Source: Citreimonas salinaria
Lineage (GTDB): Bacteria; Pseudomonadota; Alphaproteobacteria; Rhodobacterales; Rhodobacteraceae
Length of the DNA stretch: 64,000 bases
NCBI RefSeq assembly: GCF_900107235.1
Contig: NZ_FNPF01000002.1
Location: 310,001-374,000 of the forward strand
Direction: 5' to 3'
Position numbers and translations under genes: made by a program. Shown here piece by piece: positions 24,290 to 33,519 of the stretch (within the stretch, counting starts at the first letter, position 1; each line of letters begins with the position of its first letter). Under the pieces are notes generated by a model. The model worked only from the letters and a program-made list of their open reading frames with translations. It had not been told where the DNA came from and did no database searches.

Positions 24290-24504
24290 GCGCTGCCGCC
24301 GGGCTCGTCCGGCGGATCGTCGCCGTTCTTGTCGTCGCGCCTCTTGCCCGAATGCTCGCGCCCGGCCTTCTCGGCCCGCGCGCGCGCCAGCTCCTTCTGC
24401 GCCTTGCTCAGCCCGTGGAAGGCGGCGTTCGCATCGGCCTTGCGGCGCTTCTCCGCACGATCGCGGGCTTTCCGCACACGGTTGAGGTTCACCACGCCGA
24501 CCAT
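24286..24504 (-). CDS. DUF4169 family protein
   Basis: A 72-residue, highly charged helical protein: VVNLNRVRKARDRAEKRRKADANAAFHGLSKAQKELARARAEKA, then a hydrophilic tail. The opening VVNLN-x-x-RKAR and the basic helix are the marks of DUF4169, a small alphaproteobacterial family of unknown function. It overlaps the upstream CorC-like gene and the downstream RHH gene by ATGA junctions. It could bind nucleic acid given its charge, but nothing proves it. Confidence 0.85.
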   Translation of the reverse strand: MVGVVNLNRVRKARDRAEKRRKADANAAFHGLSKAQKELARARAEKAGREHSGKRRDDKNGDDPPDEPGGSA

Positions 24505-25805
24505 CACTCGGCCACCGTGTCCAGCGGACGCACCTTCAGCCGCGTGATGCGGTTGTTCTCGCGCGCCATGACCTCGAACCGGAAGCCGTGGAAGGAAAAA
24601 ACCTGCCCCACGACGGGGATCATCTGCGCTTCGTGGATGACCAGCCCCGCGACGGTGTTGGCCTCGTCGTCGGGCAGCGTCCAGTCGGTGGCGCGGTTGA
24701 AGTCGCGGATCGTCATAGCGCCGTCGATCCAGTAATGTCCGTCCTCGGCGCGGCGGATCGGGTGGTCGCCCTGCGGGTCGAACTCGTCGGTGATCTCGCC
24801 CACGATCTCCTCGAGGATGTCCTCGAGCGTGATCAGACCCTGCAGGCTGCCGTACTCGTCCACCACCAGCGCGAAATGCGTCCTTCGTCGCAGGAACTGC
24901 CGCATCTGGTCGTCCAGCGACGTGGTGTCGGGGACGAAATACGGCTTCATCATCACGTCGGTGACGTTGAACCCCTTCAGCGCCTCGGCCGAGGATTCCG
25001 AGCCGTCGATCAGCTTGTACATCGCGCGCAGCAGGTCCTTGGCATGGATCAGGCCGATGATGTTCTCGGGGTCGTCGCGGAACACCGGCAGGCGCGTGAA
25101 GCTGCTCTCGAGGCATTGCTGCAGGATGTCCTGCGGCGGCGTGTCCGCGTCCAGCATCTCGATCTTCGAGCGGTGGAGCATGATCTCCTCGACCGTGCGG
25201 TCGCCGAGGTCGAGCGCGCCCAGGATGCGGTCGCGGTCCTCCTTCTCGACCACGCCCTCGGAATGGCCCAGCTGCAGCGCGCCGGCGATCTCCTCGCGCA
25301 CGGCGAGGATCTGGCTGTCGGGGTCGGTCCGAACGCCGAAGACGCGCAGCACGCCGCGCACCAGCAGGCGCACCGCGCTGACCATGGGCGAGAACACCTT
25401 GACGATGACGCCGATCGGCGTGGCCACGCGCGCGGCGGCCAGTTCCGGGTTGGTGATGGCGTAGGTCTTGGGCAGCACCTCGGCGAAGATCAGCACCAGC
25501 AGCGTCATCACCAGCGTCGCCAGCGCCACGCCGGATTCGCCGAACAGCCGCGTGAACAGCGCCGTCGCCAGCGAGGTGGCCAGGATGTTGACCAGGTTGT
25601 TGCCCAGCAGGACCGAGCCGATCAGGCGCTCGTTGTCCTCGGTGATCTTCAGCGCCCGCGCGGCGCCCGTCGATCCCTTGTCCTGCGCGGCGCGCAGCTT
25701 GCCGCGCGACGCGGCCGTCAGCGCGGTCTCGGACCCCGAGAAGAAGCCCGACAGCGTCAGCAGGCCAAGGATGGCTGCGATGGTGATCCAGAAGGCGGCG
25801 TCCAT
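24504..25805 (-). CDS. HlyC/CorC family transporter (CNNM-type, CBS domains)
   Basis: A 433-residue inner-membrane protein of the CorC/CorB group, linked in some bacteria to Mg2+/Co2+ efflux or resistance; the hemolysin name is historical. The N-terminal DUF21 membrane domain covers residues 1 to about 190 (GFFSGSETALTAASRGKL, IGSVLLGNNLVNILATSLAT, VLIFAEVLPKTYAI). Two CBS domains follow (about 208-325: DRTVEEIMLHRSKIEML..., VTDVMMKPYFVPDTTSL...), and a C-terminal CorC_HlyC domain (about 345-430). It starts the coupled set CorC-like/DUF4169/RHH and is separated by 50 bp from xerD upstream. Confidence 0.92.
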   Translation of the reverse strand: MDAAFWITIAAILGLLTLSGFFSGSETALTAASRGKLRAAQDKGSTGAARALKITEDNERLIGSVLLGNNLVNILATSLATALFTRLFGESGVALATLVMTLLVLIFAEVLPKTYAITNPELAAARVATPIGVIVKVFSPMVSAVRLLVRGVLRVFGVRTDPDSQILAVREEIAGALQLGHSEGVVEKEDRDRILGALDLGDRTVEEIMLHRSKIEMLDADTPPQDILQQCLESSFTRLPVFRDDPENIIGLIHAKDLLRAMYKLIDGSESSAEALKGFNVTDVMMKPYFVPDTTSLDDQMRQFLRRRTHFALVVDEYGSLQGLITLEDILEEIVGEITDEFDPQGDHPIRRAEDGHYWIDGAMTIRDFNRATDWTLPDDEANTVAGLVIHEAQMIPVVGQVFSFHGFRFEVMARENNRITRLKVRPLDTVAE

Positions 25806-25855
25806 GTCATCCCGGTCCGTTCGTTACCGGCCCGGTTATCGGCCGCCGGACCGCA

Positions 25856-26794
25856 TCAATCAAGGTCCGCCTCGGCGCGCGCCAGCGGATGGTGCTGCAG
25901 CACCAGTTCGCGCAGCCGTGCCTCGAGCACGTGGGTGTAGATCTCGGTCGTGGCGAGGTCGGCATGCCCCAGCAGCGTCTGGATCGAGCGCAGGTCGGCG
26001 CCGTTCTCCAGAAGGTGGGTGGCGAAGGCGTGGCGCAGCGTGTGCGGCGTCACGGCCTCTGGCGACACCCCGGCCTCGACCGCGAAGGCCTTGATCAGCA
26101 GGTAGAATCCGTGCCGCGTCAGGTGCCCGGACCGGCCGTGCGAGGGGAACAGCCAGGCCGAGGTCGGCCGGCCCGCAATGCGCGCCACGTCCTGTTCCGC
26201 GTCGCGCAGCGCCAGCCACTCGGCCAGCGCGGCGCGGGCGGGCGGCGACAGCGGGACCATGCGTTCCTTGCCGCCCTTGCCGCGCACCAGCAGCATGCGC
26301 GGATCGCCCCGCGCGGCCGAGGCCGGCAGCGACACCAGTTCCGACACGCGCATCCCCGTCGCGTAAAGCACCTGCATCAGGCAGGCGTTGCGGGCGCGTT
26401 CGAGCGCGTTCCGGCCGTGGCTGGCGGCGGCCTCCAGCAGGCGGTCCACGTCGCGCACCGGCAGGCTGCGCGGCAGTCGCTTGTCGCGCCCCGGACCGGC
26501 GATCTGCACCGCCGGGTTGTCCTCGCGCAGGCCCTCCTCGAAGGCGAAGCGGTAAAGCTGCTTGATCGCCGACAGCCGCCGGGCCCGCGTTGCACGCGAC
26601 AGCCCCTCGGCGTCGCAGGCGATCAGGTAGGATTCGATCGTGTCGCGCGAGGCGGTGGCGAAACTTTCGCCCCGATCCGCAAGCCATTCCGCCGTCAGCC
26701 GCAGGTCGCGCGCATAGGCGGCGAGCGTGTTGGCCGCCGCACCCCGTTCGGCGGCGATCGCCTCGAGGAAGGGCTCGATCCACCGCGTGCTCAT
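25856..26794 (-). CDS. xerD: Tyrosine recombinase XerD
   Basis: One of the two site-specific recombinases that resolve chromosome dimers at dif together with FtsK. All catalytic residues are in place: R149 (TGMRVSEL), K173 (RGKGGKER), H251 and R254 (HTLRHAFATH), H277 (LLGHADLATTEIY) and the nucleophile Y286. The N-terminal SAM-like DNA-binding domain spans residues 1-95. The 312-residue size fits a housekeeping Xer protein rather than a phage integrase, and there are no mobile genes nearby. Its start overlaps the stop of the upstream periplasmic-protein gene by 4 bp. Confidence 0.93.
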   Translation of the reverse strand: MSTRWIEPFLEAIAAERGAAANTLAAYARDLRLTAEWLADRGESFATASRDTIESYLIACDAEGLSRATRARRLSAIKQLYRFAFEEGLREDNPAVQIAGPGRDKRLPRSLPVRDVDRLLEAAASHGRNALERARNACLMQVLYATGMRVSELVSLPASAARGDPRMLLVRGKGGKERMVPLSPPARAALAEWLALRDAEQDVARIAGRPTSAWLFPSHGRSGHLTRHGFYLLIKAFAVEAGVSPEAVTPHTLRHAFATHLLENGADLRSIQTLLGHADLATTEIYTHVLEARLRELVLQHHPLARAEADLD

Positions 26795-28305
26795 CGCCGC
26801 GCCCTTTCGGCATCCAGCAGCATCGCCTGCAGCGCCGCCTGCCGTGCGGTATCCTCGAGCCCCACCGCCCGCAGCGTCGCCAGCGCCTCGGTCAGGCTGT
26901 GCGGATTGCCGGCCATCCCGTCAGAGAACAGCCCGATCGCGCGCAGCAGGGTCTCGCCCAGCGAGGTCTCGACCAGCGCGTCCGCCAGCCCGTCCGGCGG
27001 CAGGGCGCCCGGGGCGAAGGCGGCGGCGACGGCCGCGGCGTGGGGCAGGTCGGGGACCGGCGCCTCGGCCAGGTCGTAATCCTCGGGTGCTACGCCGGCG
27101 ATCGCGCGCAGGAAGGCGGTCGCGTCGTCGCCCGCCGCCAGGTCTCCCGCCAGGCCGCGATAGTCGGGCGACAGCAGCGCCGCGCGTTCGGCCATGCGGG
27201 CGGCGCGGCCTTCGAGCGGCAGGTCGGCCAGTTGGCGCGCGAAGAGCGTCGAGAACGGTACGAGCAGCCCGGCGCTCGCCATCTGCGGCCAGGCCTTTTC
27301 CAGCGCCGGGCCGACCGCGCCGGGCACGTCGCTGGCCAGCGCGCCTTCCAGCGCCTGGAAGGCCGCGACCCGGTCCCAGACGCCGCCCGACGCGGCCGGC
27401 TGCCGCGCGGTGTAGACCCCCAGCAGGCGGTTCGCCGGCAGCGCGCCGACGCGCGCGAGCCGTTCGGCGGCGACGATCTGCGCGCGCCAGCCCATGTCGC
27501 CGGTCAGGTCCAGCACCGCGAAGGGCAGCGGCAGCGGTGCCGTGGGCAACGGTTCTCCGACGGACTCGAACAGGCGGAATTCCAGCGGCGTCGGCCGCAC
27601 CGGCGGCTGCAGCGGGCCGCGTGCCTCGTGGATCTCGGGGTCGAGATATCGCTCCAGCAGGTCGACCCGGCGGGCGGGCAGGGCACCGATCTGGCCGGCG
27701 CTGCCCAGGATCAGGGCAGCGCGGCTCCAGTCGCCGCCGCGCGCGATGCAGAACACCCGCAGGCCAAGGTCGTCGCTCAGCGCCGGGCGCGCGGCCAGCG
27801 TGCGGCAGGGCGCCTCGATCCGGCCCAGCAGCAGCGTCAGGTCGGCCCACCGTGCGAACAGCTGCGGCTCGTTCGTGCCGACGATCTCGAGCACGGCCAG
27901 CGCCTCGTCGACCGCGCCGGCCTCGAACAGCCAGTCCAGCCGCGCGCCCAGATGCGCCACGCCCGAGTCGGGCGACGGTGGCGCGGCCTCGGCCAGCATC
28001 AGCGTGCGCATCAGCGCCCGAAGCGCCGGCACGGCCGGGTCGGTCTCGGCAATCAGGCGCGCCAGGCGGGACGCGTCGGAGCCTTCCCACAGGGTGTTCG
28101 GCAGACCAGTGACCGAGGGCGGCAGCAGCCCGGCGGCGCCCACGCCCTGCGCGCCCAGCGGCGCGCTGTCGACATGCGGCACCGTGACCCCGTCGGCGAC
28201 GACGGGCTCTCCCGCGGGCGCGCCCGTCGGGTCGTCCTGCGCCACGACCGGCGCGGCGGCCGTCAGAAGCGCCAGCAGCAGGCGGGCAAGGGGCCTAGCG
28301 GTCAT
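26791..28305 (-). CDS. Conserved secreted protein of unknown function
   Basis: A 504-residue protein with an N-terminal signal peptide (RPLARLLLALLTAAAPVVAQDD) and an alanine/leucine-rich, helical body, which suggests an alpha-solenoid like a tetratricopeptide repeat superhelix (ARLDWLFEAGAVDEALAVLEIVG, GDWSRAALILGSAGQIGAL). I recognise no catalytic motif. It probably sits in the periplasm. It lies between a 49-codon membrane protein gene (11-bp overlap) and xerD (4-bp overlap), opposite to aroK, an arrangement I associate with Rhodobacteraceae. Confidence 0.8.
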   Translation of the reverse strand: MTARPLARLLLALLTAAAPVVAQDDPTGAPAGEPVVADGVTVPHVDSAPLGAQGVGAAGLLPPSVTGLPNTLWEGSDASRLARLIAETDPAVPALRALMRTLMLAEAAPPSPDSGVAHLGARLDWLFEAGAVDEALAVLEIVGTNEPQLFARWADLTLLLGRIEAPCRTLAARPALSDDLGLRVFCIARGGDWSRAALILGSAGQIGALPARRVDLLERYLDPEIHEARGPLQPPVRPTPLEFRLFESVGEPLPTAPLPLPFAVLDLTGDMGWRAQIVAAERLARVGALPANRLLGVYTARQPAASGGVWDRVAAFQALEGALASDVPGAVGPALEKAWPQMASAGLLVPFSTLFARQLADLPLEGRAARMAERAALLSPDYRGLAGDLAAGDDATAFLRAIAGVAPEDYDLAEAPVPDLPHAAAVAAAFAPGALPPDGLADALVETSLGETLLRAIGLFSDGMAGNPHSLTEALATLRAVGLEDTARQAALQAMLLDAERARR

Positions 28306-28444
28306 CGAGCTCGACAGGCACGCGGATCTCGGATTGCGGCGGGCTGAAATCGGCGCCGAACCACGGGCCGAGATAGGCGTAGGCGACGAGCACGACCAGG
28401 CAGAGGATCAGCAGATAGAACAGCCATTTGATGATGCGACCCAT
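28295..28444 (-). CDS. Small single-span membrane protein (49 residues)
   Basis: ATG 28444 opens a 49-codon frame: GRIIKWLFYLLILCLVVLVAYAYLGPWFG forms a clear transmembrane helix (residues about 6-25) with a positive N-terminus, followed by a short acidic tail (SEIRVPVELDD). CGCAACGC precedes the ATG and AGGAAACC lies further upstream as ribosome-binding site. Its stop lies inside the next gene (11-bp overlap), so it is probably the first cistron of an operon with the secreted protein and xerD. No function is known. Confidence 0.72.
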   Translation of the reverse strand: MGRIIKWLFYLLILCLVVLVAYAYLGPWFGADFSPPQSEIRVPVELDDR

Positions 28445-28554
28445 GCGTTGCGGTTTCCTGCCCTGATTTTTCCCTCTTATAACTGGCCTTTTTGTTCCTT
28501 ACACGGCATTCACGCAACTTAAATGACGAATGGGCGAAGGACAGCCGACCGGCG

Positions 28555-29127
28555 ATGGGCGACACGGGCACGCGCGAGGGACCGATCCTGCTCAAGACCG
28601 TGGTGCTGGTGGGCATGATGGGGGCGGGCAAGACCGCCGTCGGACGCACGATCGCCGCCTCGCTCGACGTGCCCTTCCGCGATTCGGATGCCGAGATCGA
28701 GCAGGCCGCCGACCGCAGCATCGCCGAGATATTCGCCCGCGACGGAGAGCCGTTCTTTCGCCGCAAGGAAAGCCAGGTCATCGGGCGGCTTCTGGAGGCC
28801 GAGCCGTCGATCCTGTCGACCGGCGGCGGCGCCTTCCTGTCGGCCGAGAACCGCGCCATGATCTCGGCCCGCGGCGTGTCGGTCTGGCTGGATGCGGAGC
28901 TGGACCTTCTGTGGGCACGCGTGCGCCACCGCGAGACGCGCCCGCTGCTGCGCACCGCCGATCCGCGCGGCACGCTGGCGGCCCTCTACCGTGACCGGGT
29001 GCCGGTCTACGCGCTGGCCGACATCACCGTGAAGTCCGAGCCGAACCTGTCGCTGGACAAGATGGCCGCGCGGGTGACGCAGGCGCTGCTGGCGCACCGC
29101 CCCGACGTATTGAAAGAGCGCGCATGA
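28555..29127 (+). CDS. aroK: Shikimate kinase
   Basis: Phosphorylates shikimate at O3 in the shikimate pathway to aromatic amino acids. The 190-residue product has the P-loop GMMGAGKTAVG (20-30), the substrate-binding DSDAEIEQ, the GGGAFLS motif and the LID arginine in RHRETRPLL. I chose ATG 28555 (MGDTGTREGPILLK) with GAAGGA upstream. Its stop overlaps the aroB start, so kinase and dehydroquinate synthase are coupled. Confidence 0.95.
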   Translation: MGDTGTREGPILLKTVVLVGMMGAGKTAVGRTIAASLDVPFRDSDAEIEQAADRSIAEIFARDGEPFFRRKESQVIGRLLEAEPSILSTGGGAFLSAENRAMISARGVSVWLDAELDLLWARVRHRETRPLLRTADPRGTLAALYRDRVPVYALADITVKSEPNLSLDKMAARVTQALLAHRPDVLKERA

Positions 29128-30233
29128 TCCACACCGTTCCCGTTCCGCTGCCCGGGCGCGCCTACGACGTGCGCATCGGCCCCGGCCTGATCGCCCGCGC
29201 CGGCGCCGAGATCGCGCCGCTGCTGGCGCGCCCCCGCGTGGCGGTGATCAGCGACGCGACCGTCGCCGCCGCCCACCTTGACGCGCTGCGCGAGGCCCTG
29301 GCGGTCGAGGGCATCGAGTGCGAGGCGCTGACCCTGCCGCCGGGCGAGGCCACCAAAAGCTGGGCGCAGCTTCAGGCCTGCACCGAATGGCTGCTGGACC
29401 AGCGCATCGAGCGGCGCGACGTGGTGATCGCGCTGGGCGGCGGGGTGATCGGCGACCTCGCGGGCTTCGCCGCGGCGATCCTGCGGCGCGGGGTGCGCTT
29501 CGTGCAGGTGCCGACCTCGCTGCTCGCGCAGGTCGACAGCTCGGTCGGCGGCAAGACCGGAATCAACACGCGCCACGGAAAGAACCTCGTCGGCGCCTTC
29601 CACCAGCCCTCGCTCGTGCTGGCCGACACCTCGGTGCTGGACACGCTGCCCCCGCGCGACCTGCTGGCCGGCTATGGCGAGGTGGTGAAATACGGCCTTC
29701 TGGGCGACGCGGACTTCTTCGACTGGCTCGAGGAAAACGGCCCCCTCCTGGCCAGGGGCGACGCCGCCGCCCGCGCCCACGCGGTGCGCCGCTCGGTCGA
29801 GATGAAGGCCGAGATCGTCCTGCGCGACGAGACCGAGCAGGGCGACCGCGCGCTGCTGAACCTCGGCCACACCTTCGGCCACGCGCTCGAGGCGGCGACC
29901 GGCTATTCCGACCGGCTGCTGCACGGCGAGGGCGTGGCGATCGGCTGCGGGCTGGCGTTCGACCTGTCCTCGCGCCTCGGCCTCTGCCCGCAGGAGGACC
30001 CGTCGCGGCTGGCGGCGCATCTGCGGGCGATGGGAATGAAGGCGCGCCTGTCGGACATCCCCGGCGACCTGCCGGATGCCGATGCGCTGCTGGACCTGAT
30101 GGGGCAGGACAAGAAGGTTGTCGACGGCAAGCTCCGTTTCGTCCTTGCCCGGGGCATCGGGCGGGCTTTCGTGGCGTCCGACGTGCCGCGCGACACGGTG
30201 CGTGCCGTGCTGGCCGACGCCCTGCGTGCCTGA
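29124..30233 (+). CDS. aroB: 3-Dehydroquinate synthase
   Basis: NAD- and metal-dependent enzyme that converts DAHP to 3-dehydroquinate, the second step of the shikimate pathway. The 369-residue product shows LPPGEATKSW, the GGGVIGDLAGFAAA glycine-rich segment, PTSLLAQVDSSVGGKTGIN, KNLVGAFHQP and the metal-binding LNLGHTFGHALE with a following HGEGVAIG. It overlaps aroK by 4 bp (ATGA) and is followed by a hairpin shared with the convergent ssb. Confidence 0.97.
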   Translation: MIHTVPVPLPGRAYDVRIGPGLIARAGAEIAPLLARPRVAVISDATVAAAHLDALREALAVEGIECEALTLPPGEATKSWAQLQACTEWLLDQRIERRDVVIALGGGVIGDLAGFAAAILRRGVRFVQVPTSLLAQVDSSVGGKTGINTRHGKNLVGAFHQPSLVLADTSVLDTLPPRDLLAGYGEVVKYGLLGDADFFDWLEENGPLLARGDAAARAHAVRRSVEMKAEIVLRDETEQGDRALLNLGHTFGHALEAATGYSDRLLHGEGVAIGCGLAFDLSSRLGLCPQEDPSRLAAHLRAMGMKARLSDIPGDLPDADALLDLMGQDKKVVDGKLRFVLARGIGRAFVASDVPRDTVRAVLADALRA

Positions 30234-30255
30234 GCGCACCCGCTTCGCCACCGCC

Positions 30256-30292
30256 AAAAGGAAGGGCCGCCCGGCATGCGCGGACGGCCCTT
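30256..30292 (-). terminator. Terminator between aroB and ssb
   Basis: An 8-bp AAGGGCCG/CGGCCCTT stem (30262-30269 with 30285-30292). Read on the minus strand it is followed by CCTTTT, so it best serves ssb, but it can act on aroB too. Confidence 0.65.
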
Positions 30293-30357
30293 GTTCGTGC
30301 GTGAATGTCCGTGATCGTACCGGCACGCCTAGGATCGTGCGGAATCGACCGCCTGCG

Positions 30358-30864
30358 TCAGAACGGGATCTCGTCGTCCAGGTCGCGCGACGGGGCGCGC
30401 GACCCACCGCCACCACCGCTGCTGCCGCCATAGCCGGGATCGTCGTAGCCGCCGCCGCCGAAATCGCCGCCGCCGCCATAGCCCCCTTGGCCGCCGCCGC
30501 CGCCGCCTTCACCGCGGCCGTCCAGCATGGTCAGCGTGCCGCCGACGCCTGCCACCACGATATCGGTCGAGTACCGGTCCTGGCCGGACTGGTCCTGCCA
30601 CTTGCGGGTCTGCAGCGTGCCCTCGACATAGACCTTCGAGCCCTTCTTCAGGTACTGCTCGGCCACCCGGACCAGCCCGTCGCCGCGCAGCACGACGTTG
30701 TGCCACTCGGTGCGCTCGCGGCGCTCGCCGGTGTTGCGGTCCTTCCACTGCTCCGAGGTCGCGATCCGCAGGTTGCACAGCTTGCCGCCGTCCTGGAACG
30801 TCCGCACCTCGGGGTCGCGCCCCAGGTTGCCCACGATGATCACCTTGTTCACGGATCCGGCCAT
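30358..30864 (-). CDS. ssb: Single-stranded DNA-binding protein
   Basis: Binds single-stranded DNA at replication forks and repair sites as a tetramer. The 168-residue product begins [23 protein letters not shown] (ATG 30864 with AGGGGGA upstream). The OB fold spans about residues 1-110, then a glycine-rich linker (about 110-150), and the acidic tip DDEIPF that recruits partner proteins. Length is normal. It stands alone and diverges from a lytic transglycosylase gene. Confidence 0.97.
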   Translation of the reverse strand: MAGSVNKVIIVGNLGRDPEVRTFQDGGKLCNLRIATSEQWKDRNTGERRERTEWHNVVLRGDGLVRVAEQYLKKGSKVYVEGTLQTRKWQDQSGQDRYSTDIVVAGVGGTLTMLDGRGEGGGGGGQGGYGGGGDFGGGGYDDPGYGGSSGGGGGSRAPSRDLDDEIPF

Positions 30865-31061
30865 TTGGTCCCCCTGCGAATCTCTGTCCTGACTTGGTCG
30901 GCGCACCCTAGCGCAGCCGCGCGGCCGCGATAAGAGGATGGGGCCCGAACGCGGCGGCAGCCCGCCCACAGGCGCCACCGGCGTTCACGGGACTCGCCCG
31001 ATCGCGAAAAATGCGTAGGATGCGCGGCAAAAGACGCTCAAAACGGACCGGGGGGACCGAT

Positions 31062-31709
31062 ATGCGACCGAACGCAGCCATTTCGCGTGCAACCAATCCA
31101 TTGGCGCCGCTCTCGCGCGCCGTGCCGCTCGTGGCGCTGGCCATGGCCCTCACCGCCACGCACGCCTCGGCGGACATCATATCGACCAAGTCGCGCAAGG
31201 GCGTCTTCGCCAGCCAGACGTCGGTGCTCGACCAGCGCGCGGCGCAGCAATACAAGGGCTCGATCCGGCTGCAGCCGCCCAGCGTGGTGACGCCGACCAA
31301 GTACGGCACGCTGGAGGGCACGGTCCCGAAATACCGCGGGCACTACAATGGCGAATACGCGACGCTCGCGCGCGACGCGGCCCGCCGCCACGGCATCCCC
31401 GAGGACCTGTTCCTGCGCCTCGTCAACCAGGAATCGCGGTTCGATCCCAAGGCGCTGTCGCACAAGGGCGCGATCGGGCTGGCGCAGCTGATGCCGGGCA
31501 CCGCGCGGCTGCTGGGGGTCGATCCGCACGACCCGCACGACAACCTCGACGGCGGCGCGCGCTACCTGCGGATGATGCACGACAGGTTCGGTTCGTGGCA
31601 GCTGGCGCTGGCGGCCTACAATGCTGGCCCCGGCGCGGTCGAGAAGCACGGCGGCGTGCCGCCCTACCGCGAGACTCTGGGCTACGTGAAGGCGATCTGG
31701 GGCAGCTAA
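31062..31709 (+). CDS. Lytic transglycosylase (SLT family)
   Basis: A 215-residue cell-wall enzyme that cuts peptidoglycan between MurNAc and GlcNAc. ATG 31062 follows a strong GGGGGGA site. The signal peptide covers about residues 18-37 ([17 protein letters not shown]). The SLT domain begins near residue 98 with the catalytic glutamate E124 in [13 protein letters not shown], then [29 protein letters not shown] and [18 protein letters not shown]. The missing LysM or other anchor suggests a free periplasmic protein. It is convergent with the lone binding-protein gene. Confidence 0.92.
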   Translation: MRPNAAISRATNPLAPLSRAVPLVALAMALTATHASADIISTKSRKGVFASQTSVLDQRAAQQYKGSIRLQPPSVVTPTKYGTLEGTVPKYRGHYNGEYATLARDAARRHGIPEDLFLRLVNQESRFDPKALSHKGAIGLAQLMPGTARLLGVDPHDPHDNLDGGARYLRMMHDRFGSWQLALAAYNAGPGAVEKHGGVPPYRETLGYVKAIWGS

Positions 31710-31713
31710 ATCC

Positions 31714-33402
31714 TCAGCCGGCCACGCGCCATTTGTAGGCCCGCGGCAGGTAGGCGATGTGCTGGTCGGCCTCAAGGACGTGCGGCGCCGAGTGGCGGTA
31801 GAGCGCGCGCCAGAACGGCTGGATCACCACCCCCTCGTCGATCAGGATGGCCTGCAGGCGGCCCATCAGCGCGCGCCGCGCATCGGCCGTCAGGATGCCG
31901 TTCGCCTCGTCCAGAAGCGCGTCGAAGGCGGGGTCGGCGAAGCCGGTCTCGTTCCACGCCGCGCCCGATCGGTAGGCCAGCGACAGCACCTGCGTGCCCA
32001 GGGGGCGGTGGTTCCAGTCGGTGGCGCTGAACGGGAACTGCGTCCAGCCCTCCCAGTACAGCGCGCGCGGCAGGATGCGGCGCGTCACGATCAGCCCGGC
32101 GTCGCGCAGCTGCACCGCGACCGCGTCGGCCGTGGGCCGGCGCAGGTCGTCGTCGACCGAGACCAGTATATGGTCGTAATCCGACATGCCCGCCTGCACC
32201 ATGATCGCGCGCGCCTGGCGCGGATCGTAGGGCAGGCGGGTGACGGATGCGTCGTATTCGGGATGCATCGGCCCGACGTGGCAATTCTCGGCCGTGATGC
32301 CGCGGCCATGCACGCCCAGTTCGAGGCAGATCGCGTTGTCGACCGCCATGGTCAGCGCCCGGCGCACGCGGACATCGGCGTAGGGCAGGCGGCCGCTGCC
32401 GTCCGGCGCGGTCTGGTTCGGCCGCACCACCACGGTCGAGCCGCTGTCGATCTCGGACTTGCGCCAGCCCAAGGCGTCCATCGCGTCGACATATCCGCCG
32501 ATCGTTTCGTAGAGCACGTCGACCTCTCCGGCTTCCGCGGCGGCGATCCAGCTGCGCGGGTCGGTGCCCAGGTCGACCAGCTCCAGCCGGTCGATACGCC
32601 AGCCGCCGCCGGGCAGCGCGTCGTAGCCCCACCACGGGTGAGCGGTCTTCTCCAGCACGGCGCGCTGGCCCGGGGCGTGGTCGGTGATGCGCATCGGCCC
32701 GGTGCCGACCAGGGTGGGAAGCGCACCGTCGGGGTCGTAATCCGCATGGACGATCGCGGCGGGATAATCCGCCATGCCGGGAATCAGCGTGATGTCCGAC
32801 CGCGTCGGGCGCAGCCGCACGGTCGCGTCGTCCAGCACCGCGATCGCGCCCTCGGCCGCGCGCCCGGTCGCGTCGTCGATCAACGACACCATGCGCGCCG
32901 CCATCGAGTTGCCCGGCACCGACCGGTCGCACCAGCGCGCGATGTTGCGCGCGACGTCGGCGGCGGTGAACGCGTCCCCGTTCGACCAAGTCACGCCGGG
33001 CCGGACGTGCAGGGTATATTCGGTCGCGTCGTCCGAGGCCTCCCAATGGTCCAGCAGCATGCCGTGGAAGCTGCCGTCGGAATTGTACTCGACCAGGTAT
33101 TCCAGCGTGCCGTGGGTGACATAGGCCATCTGCGGCCAGTCGTAGGTGCGCGGGTCGCGGTGGGCGCGCACGTCGCATTGCAGCCGGATCGTGCCACCGG
33201 CAGGGCCGGCCGGCTGCGCTCGCGCGGGCGCAGGCAGGCCCGCCAAAGCGCAGGCCGCGGCGGTCGTCAGCCCCAGCGCAGTGGCCTGCGACAGGAACTC
33301 GCGCCGCGTCAGTCGCCCGGCCGCCAGATCGGCGGCGCACGCGCGCGCTGCGGGATGCACGGTAGTGCGCCCGGCTCGATACACTGTGCGGCGAAGTCTC
33401 AT
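31714..33402 (-). CDS. ABC transporter substrate-binding protein, family 5 (peptide-type), lone
   Basis: A 562-residue periplasmic receptor of the DppA/OppA group. It has a twin-arginine-type signal ([15 protein letters not shown], residues 31-45, then a hydrophobic stretch to APARAQ), preceded by 30 unconserved residues. The core shows [49 protein letters not shown] and the [10 protein letters not shown] segment. I chose ATG 33402 (GGAGAGAGC upstream). No permease or ATPase genes of a peptide transporter are adjacent, so it works with components elsewhere or as an orphan receptor. It lies downstream of miaA on the same strand, 117 bp away. Confidence 0.87.
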   Translation of the reverse strand: MRLRRTVYRAGRTTVHPAARACAADLAAGRLTRREFLSQATALGLTTAAACALAGLPAPARAQPAGPAGGTIRLQCDVRAHRDPRTYDWPQMAYVTHGTLEYLVEYNSDGSFHGMLLDHWEASDDATEYTLHVRPGVTWSNGDAFTAADVARNIARWCDRSVPGNSMAARMVSLIDDATGRAAEGAIAVLDDATVRLRPTRSDITLIPGMADYPAAIVHADYDPDGALPTLVGTGPMRITDHAPGQRAVLEKTAHPWWGYDALPGGGWRIDRLELVDLGTDPRSWIAAAEAGEVDVLYETIGGYVDAMDALGWRKSEIDSGSTVVVRPNQTAPDGSGRLPYADVRVRRALTMAVDNAICLELGVHGRGITAENCHVGPMHPEYDASVTRLPYDPRQARAIMVQAGMSDYDHILVSVDDDLRRPTADAVAVQLRDAGLIVTRRILPRALYWEGWTQFPFSATDWNHRPLGTQVLSLAYRSGAAWNETGFADPAFDALLDEANGILTADARRALMGRLQAILIDEGVVIQPFWRALYRHSAPHVLEADQHIAYLPRAYKWRVAG

Positions 33403-33519
33403 GCTCTCTCCGGCGATCGGGGGGCCATGCAACGCCGTTCCAAGCGGAGCGTCAACGGGCGGATCACCACGATCGTGCGAAGAATGGCCGTTTCCATTCA
33501 CGAAAGGATGAGGCAACGC

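Noticed and set aside
24026-24504. RHH/DUF4169 pair as a toxin-antitoxin module
   Set aside because: The RHH protein looks antitoxin-like, but DUF4169 is a charged helical protein without a toxin fold, and both are coupled to a CorC-like gene.
25856-26794. Phage or island integrase
   Set aside because: Length, domain order and context (coupled to conserved genes, no attachment repeats, no tRNA) fit housekeeping XerD.
31714-33402. Frameshifted or broken peptide transporter operon
   Set aside because: Only the receptor is present and it is intact; I see no remnants of permease or ATPase genes on either side.
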